Shown here piece by piece: positions 1-6,860 of a stretch of 64,000 nucleotides of DNA (the stretch's first letter is position 1; every line of letters begins with the position of its first letter). Origin of the DNA: Mycolicibacterium sp. MU0053. GTDB lineage: Bacteria; Actinomycetota; Actinomycetes; Mycobacteriales; Mycobacteriaceae. The stretch is taken from positions 3,906,001-3,970,000 of the forward strand of contig NZ_OY726397.1 of assembly GCF_963378095.1 (NCBI RefSeq), given 5' to 3'. The notes below the pieces were generated by a model. That model had not been told where the DNA came from. It searched no databases and saw only the letters and a program-made list of their open reading frames with translations. A program made the translations under genes and the position numbers.

Positions 1-41
1 AGGGATTCGGGTTCGGCGGAGTCCCGGAAGTCACTAGGCAT
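1..41 (-). CDS. Start of a gene downstream of sigD, possibly anti-sigma-D factor RsdA (partial)
   Basis: Only 13 codons are visible before the window edge, read from an ATG at 41-39 that lies inside the end of sigD (8-nt overlap in another frame). The frame stays open to base 1 and begins Met-Pro-Ser-Asp-Phe. In mycobacteria the gene directly after sigD encodes its anti-sigma factor RsdA, so position and overlap suggest that identity. The peptide itself is too short to confirm a family. Confidence 0.35.
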   Translation of the reverse strand, partial: MPSDFRDSAEPES

Positions 42-612
42 AGTCGTACCCCGAGGCCGTGATCTCGTTCTTCAACTTGGCCAGCGCGCGATGCTGCGCG
101 ACCCGCACCGCCCCGGCGGTGCTACCCACCGCGACCGCGGTCTCCTCGGCGGACAGCCCGACCACCACCCGCAGGATCACGATCTCGCGTTGCTTTTCGG
201 GCAGCACCTGCAGCAGCGCGTCCATCCGCGCCGCGGCGTCGGAGTTGATCGCCTGCTGTTCAGGACCCATATCAGGGTCATAACGCTCGGGCACCGAGTC
301 GGTCGGTTCCGCGCGATTTCGGCCCGCCGCGCGATGCGCGTCGGCGACCTTGTGCGCTGCGATGCCGTACACAAAAGCCAGGAACGGTCGTCCCTGATCC
401 TGGTAGCGCGGCAGCGCCATCATGGCGGCCAAGCAAACCTCCTGTGCGACGTCATCAGCCGAGAGACCACTGCGCTCCGCGGTTCCGACGCGGGCCCGGC
501 AATACCGGACTACGACGGGGCGGATTATCTCCAGCACTTCCCGGAGCGCGTCACGATCGCCAGCGACCGCGTCAGCAACGACGGCGTCGAGACGTTCTCC
601 TGGAATTGTCAT
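34..612 (-). CDS. sigD: ECF RNA polymerase sigma factor SigD
   Basis: This 192-aa protein has the two domains of an extracytoplasmic-function sigma factor. Region 2 (about residues 25-100) includes the segment SADDVAQEVCLA and the -10-binding helix near YGIAAHKVADAH. Region 4 (about 130-185) has the helix-turn-helix LSAEETAVAVGSTAGAVRVA. It directs RNA polymerase core to a SigD regulon in the cytoplasm, normally restrained by RsdA, whose gene probably follows with an 8-nt overlap. I chose the ATG at 612 over a TTG at 630 because a TAACGT -10-like box at 630-635 would start transcription near 622, inside the longer version. Sequence and neighbourhood (the Rv3415c homologue and whiB3 next door) match mycobacterial SigD closely. 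Confidence 0.93.
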   Translation of the reverse strand: MTIPGERLDAVVADAVAGDRDALREVLEIIRPVVVRYCRARVGTAERSGLSADDVAQEVCLAAMMALPRYQDQGRPFLAFVYGIAAHKVADAHRAAGRNRAEPTDSVPERYDPDMGPEQQAINSDAAARMDALLQVLPEKQREIVILRVVVGLSAEETAVAVGSTAGAVRVAQHRALAKLKNEITASGYDYA

Positions 613-700
613 CGACGGTGATATCTCCAACGTTACGGCCGGAGGTATCCCGGCGGCGCGGCACAGCTAAACAATAACGGCCCGGTGGGCCACCTTAGGG

Positions 701-1501
701 TCAGTGTGGGCACCACCGGCCGCCGCGATGGGAAACGGTATGGGCCGCGCTCTCGCGGATCAGTCGAATCTGCGCACCCGAAAACGCCTCGCTGCCAATC
801 CCGTCGAGCAGGCTGGCCACCGCCCAGCGCAGCGGGACCAGACCGTGCTGTTCGGTGCGAACCAGCAGGTCGTCGGCCACCGCCCGGGCTTCGGGGACGC
901 GGCCGCCGCTGCACAGCGCGGCGGCCAGCACCACATCGCTCTTGATGCGGTGGCGCACCGACCCTGCGTCGGCGGCGAGCGCGACGGCACTGTGGGCATG
1001 CGTCAGCGCGGTCTCCGGCTCGCCGCGCGCCATGGCGAGTTCGGCGCTGACCCATTCGATCCGAATGGCGGACCTGTTCTCGGGCCCCCGCTGCGCCCGC
1101 GCCACGACCAACAGCCGCGCCGCGGCGGCGAATCGTCCGAGCCCCAGCGCGTCTGCCGCCAGTCCTACCAACGCGTCGAGTCGCGCCACCGGATCGTCGC
1201 CGGCCAGCAGCAGCGCCCTGCCGTCCCAGCCGCGGGCGAGCCGATGCCAACCGAGCTGACGCAGCAGGGAACCCTCGGTGCTGTGCGCCAGGGCGGCCAG
1301 CGGACCGGTCCGCGTCTCCCGGCGCACCAGGGCCAACTCGGCGCGCGCGGCGGCGTAGTGCCCTTGTCCGCCGGCGGCCACCGCGCGCAGCCAGCGCTGC
1401 TGCGGATCGTGCGCCGGCGGCAACGGCCGGTGCCCCGGGGTGTCGCCGAAGGCCACGGCGCGAAGCGGCGTTGCGGCGAGGCTGACAAGTGCGCGCGACA
1501 T
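701..1501 (-). CDS. Conserved hypothetical protein, Rv3415c-like
   Basis: This 266-aa Ala/Arg-rich protein has no signal peptide or membrane segment. Its middle part (about 40-230) consists of repeated amphipathic helices, for example RLDALVGLAADALGLGRFAAAARLLVVARAQRG and ALTHAHSAVALAADAG spread over helix pairs, resembling degenerate TPR repeats. It occupies the conserved slot between sigD and whiB3 in mycobacteria, where the M. tuberculosis gene is Rv3415c of unknown function. A TAGCGT box 6 nt upstream of the ATG suggests a leaderless transcript that starts at or near the start codon. No enzymatic motif is visible, so I assign no function. Confidence 0.8.
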   Translation of the reverse strand: MSRALVSLAATPLRAVAFGDTPGHRPLPPAHDPQQRWLRAVAAGGQGHYAAARAELALVRRETRTGPLAALAHSTEGSLLRQLGWHRLARGWDGRALLLAGDDPVARLDALVGLAADALGLGRFAAAARLLVVARAQRGPENRSAIRIEWVSAELAMARGEPETALTHAHSAVALAADAGSVRHRIKSDVVLAAALCSGGRVPEARAVADDLLVRTEQHGLVPLRWAVASLLDGIGSEAFSGAQIRLIRESAAHTVSHRGGRWCPH

Positions 1502-1851
1502 CGCGGCACGCTACCAATTGTCGAGTTAACACTTGGCGGCTGCCACGTTACGAACACATAAATCGCCACGGCGGTTGGGGTGAACGGGTTTGCCAACGAG
1601 ATCTCAGCGACGTGCAGAAATTCATGATCACTGTGCCGCACCCACATTCGCGGAGCGCTCACAATCCTTAAAGGATGAACATGAAGTAAATTCTTACGCT
1701 GCGGTTATGCCATTTAACACAGTGCCCCACTATTGACTGACTTTCGTCGACCCACATACTTTGTGGGTGCACTCGAGTTGTCATCGGCGACAGCACTCGG
1801 ACTACACCTTCCTTTGCCAGCCAAAGGAACTCGGCGACAAGGGGTTCTCCA
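1502..1851. promoter_or_regulatory. Divergent intergenic region between the Rv3415c-like gene and whiB3
   Basis: This 350-base stretch contains no open reading frame that I can support. At its left edge a TAGCGT -10 box (minus strand, 1508-1513) serves the leftward gene. The centre (about 1670-1740) is AT-rich for this genome. The right part carries the whiB3 promoter and an inverted repeat, listed separately. The roughly 80 bases before whiB3 form its untranslated leader, with an AAGGGG ribosome-binding site ending 8 nt before the ATG at 1852. Confidence 0.6.
1733..1768 (+). promoter_or_regulatory. whiB3 promoter with an inverted repeat over the -10 box
   Basis: TTGACT at 1733-1738 and TACTTT at 1757-1762, 18 bp apart, fit a housekeeping-type mycobacterial promoter pointing at whiB3. 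The inverted repeat ACCCACA-N5-TGTGGGT at 1750-1768 covers the -10 box, which is where a repressor would sit. The predicted 5' leader is about 80 nt. The binding protein is unknown. Confidence 0.5.
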
Positions 1852-2142
1852 ATGCCACAGCCGCAGCAACTACCCGGACCCAACGCCGACATCTGGGATT
1901 GGCAAATGCACGGCCTGTGCCGGGGCGTCGACTCCGCGATGTTCTTCCACCCCGACGGGGAACGCGGCCGCGCCCGCGCCCAACGCGAACTGCGGGCCAA
2001 GGAAATGTGCCGCGCCTGCCCGGTCATCACGCAATGCCGAACGCATGCGCTGGCCGTCGGCGAGCCCTACGGCATCTGGGGCGGCCTCTCGGAGTCCGAA
2101 CGCGAACTGTTGCTCAAGCGCGGGATTCGCCGCAGCGCCTGA
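1852..2142 (+). CDS. whiB3: Iron-sulfur redox regulator WhiB3
   Basis: This 96-aa WhiB protein carries the four cluster-ligating cysteines at C23, C53, C56 and C62 in the usual C-x29-C-x2-C-x5-C pattern, followed by the GIWGG turn (74-78) and a basic C-terminal tail (KRGIRRSA) for DNA binding. WhiB3 binds a 4Fe-4S cluster, contacts the principal sigma factor and controls redox and lipid metabolism genes. The N-terminus (MPQPQQLPGPNADIW) is almost the same as in M. tuberculosis WhiB3. The protein is about six residues shorter than the 102-aa M. tuberculosis form, the difference lying just before the final basic tail. Its 3' end overlaps the convergent DUF4349 gene by 76 bp. Confidence 0.96.
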   Translation: MPQPQQLPGPNADIWDWQMHGLCRGVDSAMFFHPDGERGRARAQRELRAKEMCRACPVITQCRTHALAVGEPYGIWGGLSESERELLLKRGIRRSA

Positions 2143-2969
2143 ACCAAACCGATGCCCACGGCTGCGACGAGCGCCAACGCCGCCAGCCAGGGCAACAGGT
2201 AGCCGAACAGCAACCACAGGTGACCGGCGGTGTCGGCGAGGGTGTCCCAGCCACGGTGGACCTGACCGAAGAAGCCCTCGTAGCGCTGCGGTGCCGGTCC
2301 CCCGACCTGCTCGGCGGTGAACGTGACATCCACGGTGCTGTAGGCGATTCGGTCGCCGAGCGCCGCGCGTTGGGCCCGCAGGCTGTCGAGTTCGGCCTGG
2401 CGCTCCGACAGCGCGTCCTCCGCTCTGATCAGCGCCTCCGGGTCGCGCGCGTCGCGCATGATCGCCAGTAGCCGGTCCACCGAGGTCTGCAGTGCGGTGA
2501 TCCGGGCGTCGAGATCCACCCGCTGCGTCGTGACGTCCTCGATGCGGGTATCGGCGTTCTGCACGAAGCCCAGTGCCTCGAGTTCGTTCAGCACCGCCTC
2601 GAGCTGATCGGCCGGGACGCGCAGCACCACCGACGACTGCGCCCGGCCCGCGCCGGACCCGGCATCGTCGGTGCGGCTGTCGACGCGACCGTCGGCATCG
2701 GCCGCGATATCGGCGGCCCGGTCCGCGGCCGCGCCGGTGTCGGCGACCGTGATCCGCATCGAGGCGGTCTTGACCACGTCGCGCGGGGGTTGTGGCGCGC
2801 TCGGCGGCGGTCCGCTGTGCTCCGGCAGGATCGGTGCCGCGGGTGCGGTGGCGCTATCCGCGGCATCCGGTGCGCTGCCACGCAACGGCCCCTGCGCCCC
2901 GGAGCACCCCGTCATGACGACGAGCGCGGCCAATACCAGCATCAACACCGACAGGCGGCGAGAATTCAT
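2067..2969 (-). CDS. DUF4349 lipoprotein with a C-terminal membrane anchor
   Basis: This 300-aa protein begins with a lipoprotein signal peptide: a basic start, a hydrophobic core and the lipobox VMTGC with Cys22. A Pro/Ala-rich linker follows. The DUF4349 domain spans about 60-235, with a coiled-coil part near 150-205 (RVDLDARITALQTSV onward) and beta-rich flanks (TASMRITVAD, STVDVTFTA). A transmembrane helix at about 250-278 precedes a basic tail. It is therefore anchored at both ends outside or in the cytoplasmic membrane; no specific role is known for the domain. A TAGCGT box 6 nt before the ATG suggests a leaderless mRNA. The last 25 codons run antisense to the end of whiB3. Confidence 0.8.
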   Translation of the reverse strand: MNSRRLSVLMLVLAALVVMTGCSGAQGPLRGSAPDAADSATAPAAPILPEHSGPPPSAPQPPRDVVKTASMRITVADTGAAADRAADIAADADGRVDSRTDDAGSGAGRAQSSVVLRVPADQLEAVLNELEALGFVQNADTRIEDVTTQRVDLDARITALQTSVDRLLAIMRDARDPEALIRAEDALSERQAELDSLRAQRAALGDRIAYSTVDVTFTAEQVGGPAPQRYEGFFGQVHRGWDTLADTAGHLWLLFGYLLPWLAALALVAAVGIGLVQALRRIPRLSNSSRSDSERPPQMP

Positions 2970-3014
2970 ACGGCAACGCTAGTTGAGTCCCGCGGTTCGG
3001 CACCGGAAAAAGTC

Positions 3015-3122
3015 TCAACAGGGCATCAAACCGCCGTCGACGGTGAGCACCTGGCCGGTCATGAAGCTGGAGGCCGCCGAGGCGAGAAACAGCGCCGGCC
3101 CCACCTCACTGTTGGACGGCCA
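3015..3122 (-). pseudogene. 3' remnant of a short-chain dehydrogenase/reductase gene
   Basis: Read on the minus strand in a frame different from the gene upstream, this stretch encodes about 35 residues ending ...EVGPALFLASAASS then FMTGQVLTVDGGLMPC and a TGA. LFLAS-x-ASS-x-xTGQVLxVDGG is the near-invariant C-terminal signature of classical SDRs (3-oxoacyl-ACP-reductase type). Upstream of about 3122 the frame no longer resembles an SDR and is occupied by the HD-GYP gene. There is no start codon, Rossmann fold or YxxxK motif, so it is a fragment rather than a gene. It marks the breakpoint of a past deletion or insertion. Confidence 0.8.
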
Positions 3123-4656
3123 GCCCGTTCTGCAGCGCGTACATGCTGGCGCCGATGCGGTTGGACACCCCGATCTTGGCGTAGGTGCGTTCCACGTGAT
3201 TGCGCGCGGTCTTCTCGCTGATCACGAGCGTCGTCGCGATCTGCTTGTTGGACGCGCCGGTGGCGACCAGGCGTAGCACCTCGATCTCGCGCGGCGTCAA
3301 CCGATCCGGTCGCACATGGACCCGGCGGTGGCGATGGTCGGCGGCATCGAGGACCGCCGCCACCGCGACGGAGTCCAGCTCCTCGGCGGCCGACCTGGCG
3401 CGCAGCCGTCGCTCGGCGTCGGCCGGTGACATCGCCGCCCGATAGGGCCGCGGTTCCAGCGCCGACTGGTAGCTCACGGCGGCCGCCAGGATGCGGTCGG
3501 ACAGGCTCAGCGCGGGGCCGGCCAGATTCCGCGGATAGCCCGCGCCGTTCACACATTCGTGGTGGTTTCCGGCCACCGTGGCGACCTCACGCACGCCGTT
3601 GACCTGGCTGAGGATGCGCACGGTGAGGTACGGATGCAACCGGACTCGCTCGAACTCCCCCGCCGACAGGTGGGTGGGTTTGGACCAGACCTGATTCGAT
3701 ACCCCGATCCGACCCAGGTCGTGGACGTAGCCGGCGCGGCGAACCGTCGCCACCTCGGGCTCGGTGAGCCCGGCGATGCTCGCGGCGGATGCGGCAAGGT
3801 CGGCAACGGCGCGCGAATGTCCCAGGGTGAAGGGACATTTCAGGTCAACGAAGTCACCGAGTGCCCGCAACATCCCATCCAGGGCCGGGCCGTCCAGATG
3901 TTCACCACGGTCGGGGGCCTGACGCAGCGCGATGTCCCAGCTGCCGCCGACGGCGGGTCCGGCCAGGATCTGCTCCGCATCGGCGATGAACGCGTCGGCG
4001 ATCTGCGGGTCGAACTGTCCGCCGCGGCGGGACCGCACCATCGCCACGGCACCCTGCACCCCCAACGTTCGGTGGTACACCTCGACGGTGTCGGCCAGCT
4101 GCGCTACCCGGATGGCGATCGGGAGCAGCTCGCCGCGGACACCGCCGGGCAACCCACCGCCGTCGAATCGCTCGAAGGTGAACCCGAGGGCGTGCTGCAC
4201 ATCGGCGCCCAGCCCCATTCGTTCGGCCAACAGCGCCGCCGATGTGCAGTGCGAGTGGATCAGCCGGGTCAGCTGCCCGCGGGCGTTGACGAACAACGCT
4301 CCCAGGACCAGTAGTCTTCGCGAAAGAGGTTCGCCACGAGCCACATTCGAAATCAAGAACCGGTAGTAGGGCAGGCCCGCCCAGTCGACCGAATAGGAAT
4401 CGTGCCGCACGGCGATGTCGTCGCCGAACCAACGCGCGTATTCATGCGAATCGGCATGACAGCCGATCCACATGACGAGTGCGGTGTAGTAGATGCAGTC
4501 CCGCTGTCGAACGGGTAGACCCAGCCGGTCGGCGATCCTGGTACCGATCAACGCCGAGCGCAACATGTGCTCGGCTGGCTGACCCAGGCCGAGATCGACG
4601 GCCACCGACAGCGCCGCCAGCAGTTCGGCCCGGGTTGGCCCGGCGCCAGCGTTCAT
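3106..4656 (-). CDS. HD-GYP domain protein with a LuxR-type DNA-binding domain
   Basis: This 516-aa protein has an N-terminal HD-like half (about 1-230, containing IHSHCTSAALLAERMG and FERFDGGGLPGG), a complete HD-GYP domain (about 265-410) with YVHDLGRIG and NHHECVNGAGYP, and a C-terminal GerE/LuxR helix-turn-helix (about 450-510: LTPREIEVLRLVATGASNK, then IATTLVISEKTARNHVERT). HD-GYP domains usually hydrolyse cyclic di-GMP; joined to a DNA-binding domain, this would be a transcription factor with phosphodiesterase or nucleotide-sensing activity. There is no receiver domain. Its ATG overlaps the stop of the broken upstream gene (TGATG), indicating translational coupling. The end of the gene runs over an SDR remnant, so the C-terminus lies at a rearrangement point, yet the HTH is complete. 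Confidence 0.85.
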   Translation of the reverse strand: MNAGAGPTRAELLAALSVAVDLGLGQPAEHMLRSALIGTRIADRLGLPVRQRDCIYYTALVMWIGCHADSHEYARWFGDDIAVRHDSYSVDWAGLPYYRFLISNVARGEPLSRRLLVLGALFVNARGQLTRLIHSHCTSAALLAERMGLGADVQHALGFTFERFDGGGLPGGVRGELLPIAIRVAQLADTVEVYHRTLGVQGAVAMVRSRRGGQFDPQIADAFIADAEQILAGPAVGGSWDIALRQAPDRGEHLDGPALDGMLRALGDFVDLKCPFTLGHSRAVADLAASAASIAGLTEPEVATVRRAGYVHDLGRIGVSNQVWSKPTHLSAGEFERVRLHPYLTVRILSQVNGVREVATVAGNHHECVNGAGYPRNLAGPALSLSDRILAAAVSYQSALEPRPYRAAMSPADAERRLRARSAAEELDSVAVAAVLDAADHRHRRVHVRPDRLTPREIEVLRLVATGASNKQIATTLVISEKTARNHVERTYAKIGVSNRIGASMYALQNGLAVQQ

Positions 4657-5431
4657 CAGCCAGATTCTGCCAACTCGGCGGCACCGTGGTGCCGGGTTGG
4701 ATCAAACGCGTCGAACCGGCCCTGCCCCACCACCGCCAAGCCGCGCTGCGGTGCCCGGAAGTCGCCGAGACGCGCCTGTTCGGGCAACGGGGCGAGCTGT
4801 CCCAGGTCGCGGCCGTGCAGCATCGCCCGCGACGCGCGGACCGCCCATATCTGCTTGGGTGCGATGCGGAAGTGTTGGCCATTGGGCATGGTGCCGGCCA
4901 GGCGCACCTGTCCGGCCCCCAGCGCCGCTCCGGCGAAGCGGCCGATGCCGGCCAGCGCGCCAGAGTTGGTCCACAACCCGTCGGGAAGTCTGCATCCGAT
5001 CACGGTGAACATCCGGGTTGCCGGGGTGTGTCGCAATTCCACCGTCCACCGCAACACGTCGGGGATGTCGACGTTCAGCGTGAAGTCCCCCGTCCAGGTG
5101 ACGTCGACGGGGCACTGCACCGCCGCATGCGTGGTGGCCGTGCTGAAATAGCGCGCACAACTGTGCTCGGCCGGCGTGGTGGCATAGCCGGCGTGGTGGC
5201 ATAGAAGGTCCATGCCCCGGCCGGGTCGCGGTGCCACACCGAGCGGTAACCGGGTACCGCCTCGGGTAGGAATGACGCGGCCGGGAAATCCCGTAGTGCC
5301 AGATAGTGGCCGCTCGCGAACGGCAATCCCATGACGCCGAATCCGGTGACGGTCTCGTCCGGGCCGGTGGGCAGTATCGGTGTGGTTGCCACCTCGGCGG
5401 CGGCGGTGCGCGGGTTTTTCACGGTGTTCAT
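4656..5431 (-). pseudogene. Hypothetical gene split by a 17-bp duplication frameshift
   Basis: The N-terminal part (from ATG 5431: MNTVKNPRTAAAEVATTPIL, through FGVMGLPFASGHYLALRDFP to WTFYATTPA) and the C-terminal part (AEHSCARYFSTATTHAAVQC through RLPDGLWTNSGALAG to the stop at 4656) lie in different frames. They meet exactly at a perfect 17-bp tandem repeat (5171-5204). Removing one copy restores one uninterrupted frame of about 252 codons reading WTFYATTPAEHSCARYF. The restored product is soluble, without signal peptide or membrane segment, and I do not recognise its family. The stop overlaps the HD-GYP start by one base, so the pair formed an operon. As it stands, translation ends early after the duplication. 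Confidence 0.8.
5171..5204. repeat. 17-bp perfect tandem duplication
   Basis: CCGGCGTGGTGGCATAG occurs twice without a gap at 5171-5187 and 5188-5204. Seventeen is not a multiple of three, so it shifts the frame of the overlapping leftward gene. Direct repeats of this length can be gained or lost by replication slippage, so reversion is possible. Confidence 0.95.
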
Positions 5432-5554
5432 GGCGCCAGCGTGCGCCGTTCGCGCCGCGGTCACATGGGGCGGTTGCCTCAAAACGCCAACGCCCGCTAG
5501 CCCCGGACTGCGACGGCGTGACCGAACGGGCGCTGAAAACCCTTCGCCCGGCGG

Positions 5555-6604
5555 CTATCCCGCCAGCGTGCGCAGCACCTGATCAGTGGTCACCCAGTCC
5601 ATGCACTTGTCGGTCACGGACTGTCCGTAGGTGAGCGGCTGGGCCTCGGGCGCCTGGGCACCTGCGACCAGGAAGCTTTCCAACATGACCCCGCTGACGG
5701 GGAGCCCGTCGCGCACGAGTTGCGCGACCTCGGCCGCCACGCCGGCCTGCCGCAAGTGGTCCTTGCCGGAATTCGCGTGGCTGCAATCGATGACCACGCG
5801 CCCGGGAAGCCCTGCGGCCTCCAGTCGGGCGACCGTGGCCGTCACCGCGGCGGCGTCACAGTTGGGGCCCCCGGTGCCGCCGCGCAGGATCACGTGGCAG
5901 TCCTCGTTGCCCTCGGTGGTCACCACCGCGCCCCGCCCGAGGTCGTCCATCCCGAAGAAGACATGCGAGGCCGCAGCGGATTTCGCACCGTCGACGGCGA
6001 CCTGGGTGTTGCCGTCGGTGCCGTTCTTGAATCCGACCGGCATCGACAGACCCGATGCCAGCTGCCGGTGCACCTGCGATTCGGTGGTACGGGCGCCGAT
6101 CGCGCCCCACGCCACCGCGTCGGCGATGTACTGCGGGCTCGTCGGTTCCAGGAACTCGCAGCCCACCGGCAGGCCGATGTCGATGATATCGAGCAGCAGC
6201 TGCCGCGCGACGCGCAGGCCGCGGGCCACGTCGAAGCTGCCGTCCATCCCCGGATCGTTGATCAGACCCTTCCAGCCGACCGTGGTGCGGGGCTTCTCGA
6301 AGTACACCCGCATCACGATCTTGAGCCGGTCACCGAGCTCGTCGGCGACCTTGGCGAGCCGGCTGGCGTACTCCAGCGCGGCCGCCGGGTCGTGTACCGA
6401 ACACGGGCCCACCACCACCAACAGGCGGTCGTCGCGGCCGGCGAGGATGTCGGCGACCTCGTCGCGGTCCCGGGCTACCCGCTCGGCGCGCCGCGCGCCC
6501 AACGGGAACTCGGTGAGCACCTCGTGCGGGCTGGGGATCGCGCTGAAACTGCGGATCCGCCGGTCCGATGTCGACGGTGGGGTGACGGTCTGCGCGAGAT
6601 TCAT
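5555..6604 (-). CDS. 3-deoxy-7-phosphoheptulonate synthase, type I (DAHP synthase)
   Basis: This 349-aa enzyme condenses phosphoenolpyruvate and erythrose 4-phosphate in the first step of the shikimate pathway. It is of the AroF/AroG/AroH (type I) class: VVVGPCSVHDP near residue 65, MRVYFEKPRTTVGWKGLINDP near 100, GARTTESQVHR near 160, GFKNGTDG near 185, and VIDCSHANSGKDH near 275, which provide the PEP, metal and E4P ligands. M. tuberculosis relies on an unrelated type II AroG, so this is an additional or alternative enzyme. The start at 6604 lies 10 nt after an AGGAAGG ribosome-binding site. A 24-residue leader peptide rich in aromatic codons and RNA hairpins precede the gene, indicating attenuation by aromatic amino acids. 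Confidence 0.93.
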   Translation of the reverse strand: MNLAQTVTPPSTSDRRIRSFSAIPSPHEVLTEFPLGARRAERVARDRDEVADILAGRDDRLLVVVGPCSVHDPAAALEYASRLAKVADELGDRLKIVMRVYFEKPRTTVGWKGLINDPGMDGSFDVARGLRVARQLLLDIIDIGLPVGCEFLEPTSPQYIADAVAWGAIGARTTESQVHRQLASGLSMPVGFKNGTDGNTQVAVDGAKSAAASHVFFGMDDLGRGAVVTTEGNEDCHVILRGGTGGPNCDAAAVTATVARLEAAGLPGRVVIDCSHANSGKDHLRQAGVAAEVAQLVRDGLPVSGVMLESFLVAGAQAPEAQPLTYGQSVTDKCMDWVTTDQVLRTLAG

Positions 6605-6666
6605 TTCTCGGGTGCCTTCCTGGTATGGGCACCTCAGCAAAAGTCCGGTGCCCTTGAATGACGAAA

Positions 6667-6690
6667 GGCAGCGACCTGATGGTCACTGCC
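6667..6690 (-). terminator. Attenuator-like hairpin in the DAHP synthase leader
   Basis: On the transcript GGCAGTGACC pairs with GGTCGCTGCC (10 bp, one G-U pair) across an ATCA loop, followed by TTTCGTC. It lies 22 nt after the leader-peptide stop and about 60 nt before the DAHP synthase start, the usual position for a transcription attenuator. The U-tract is short, as is common in high-GC actinobacteria. Confidence 0.55.
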
Positions 6691-6692
6691 TG

Positions 6693-6746
6693 GGCTCCGG
6701 GTGGATGCGTGCTTAGTGCTGCGCCTTATCGGCTCCGCCCGGAGCC
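6693..6746 (-). promoter_or_regulatory. Alternative pairing segments in the DAHP synthase leader RNA
   Basis: The transcript segment GGCTCCGGG lies within the leader-peptide gene just after its aromatic codons. It can pair with the adjacent CGGAGCC (hairpin at 6731-6746, 6-bp stem, GGGC loop) or with a perfect 9-nt complement CCCGGAGCC at 6693-6701, just before the attenuator hairpin. The two structures exclude each other, so ribosome position on the leader could choose between them. The switching itself is inference. Confidence 0.5.
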
Positions 6747-6787
6747 TGGATAAAGCGCCAATAGCTGGCACACACGCCGATGTTCAC
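6713..6787 (-). CDS. Aromatic amino acid leader peptide of the DAHP synthase gene
   Basis: A 24-codon frame starting GTG at 6787 encodes MNIGVCASYWRFIQAPGGAD followed by KAQH and TAA. Codons 9-12 are Tyr-Trp-Arg-Phe, so all three aromatic amino acids sit in a row inside a short upstream frame before an aromatic biosynthesis gene. This is the pattern of a ribosome-mediated attenuator. A TAGCCT -10 box lies exactly 7 nt before the GTG and a TTGCCC -35 box 17 bp further up, so the transcript is probably leaderless and translation begins at its first base. An internal GTG at codon 5 is a possible alternative start. Confidence 0.75.
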   Translation of the reverse strand: MNIGVCASYWRFIQAPGGADKAQH

Positions 6788-6794
6788 GCCGCCC

Positions 6795-6823
6795 AGGCTA
6801 TACCGCCGGCCGCGTTCGGGCAA
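6795..6823 (-). promoter_or_regulatory. Promoter of the DAHP synthase leader
   Basis: On the minus strand TTGCCC (6823-6818) and TAGCCT (6800-6795) are separated by 17 bp, and TAGCCT ends 7 nt before the leader-peptide GTG. This is the arrangement expected for a mycobacterial leaderless promoter. Confidence 0.6.
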
Positions 6824-6860
6824 AAGCGGGCCGCGTGAGGCGCGCTGGTGGCTGCCGCAG

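Noticed and set aside
5491..5535. Possible terminator after the DAHP synthase gene (CGCCCG...CGGGCG)
   Set aside because: The stem is only 6-7 bp with a loop of about 29 nt, too weak to call.
5631..6716. Plus-strand frames opposite the DAHP synthase
   Set aside because: Two overlapping shadow frames exist; neither resembles a protein family.
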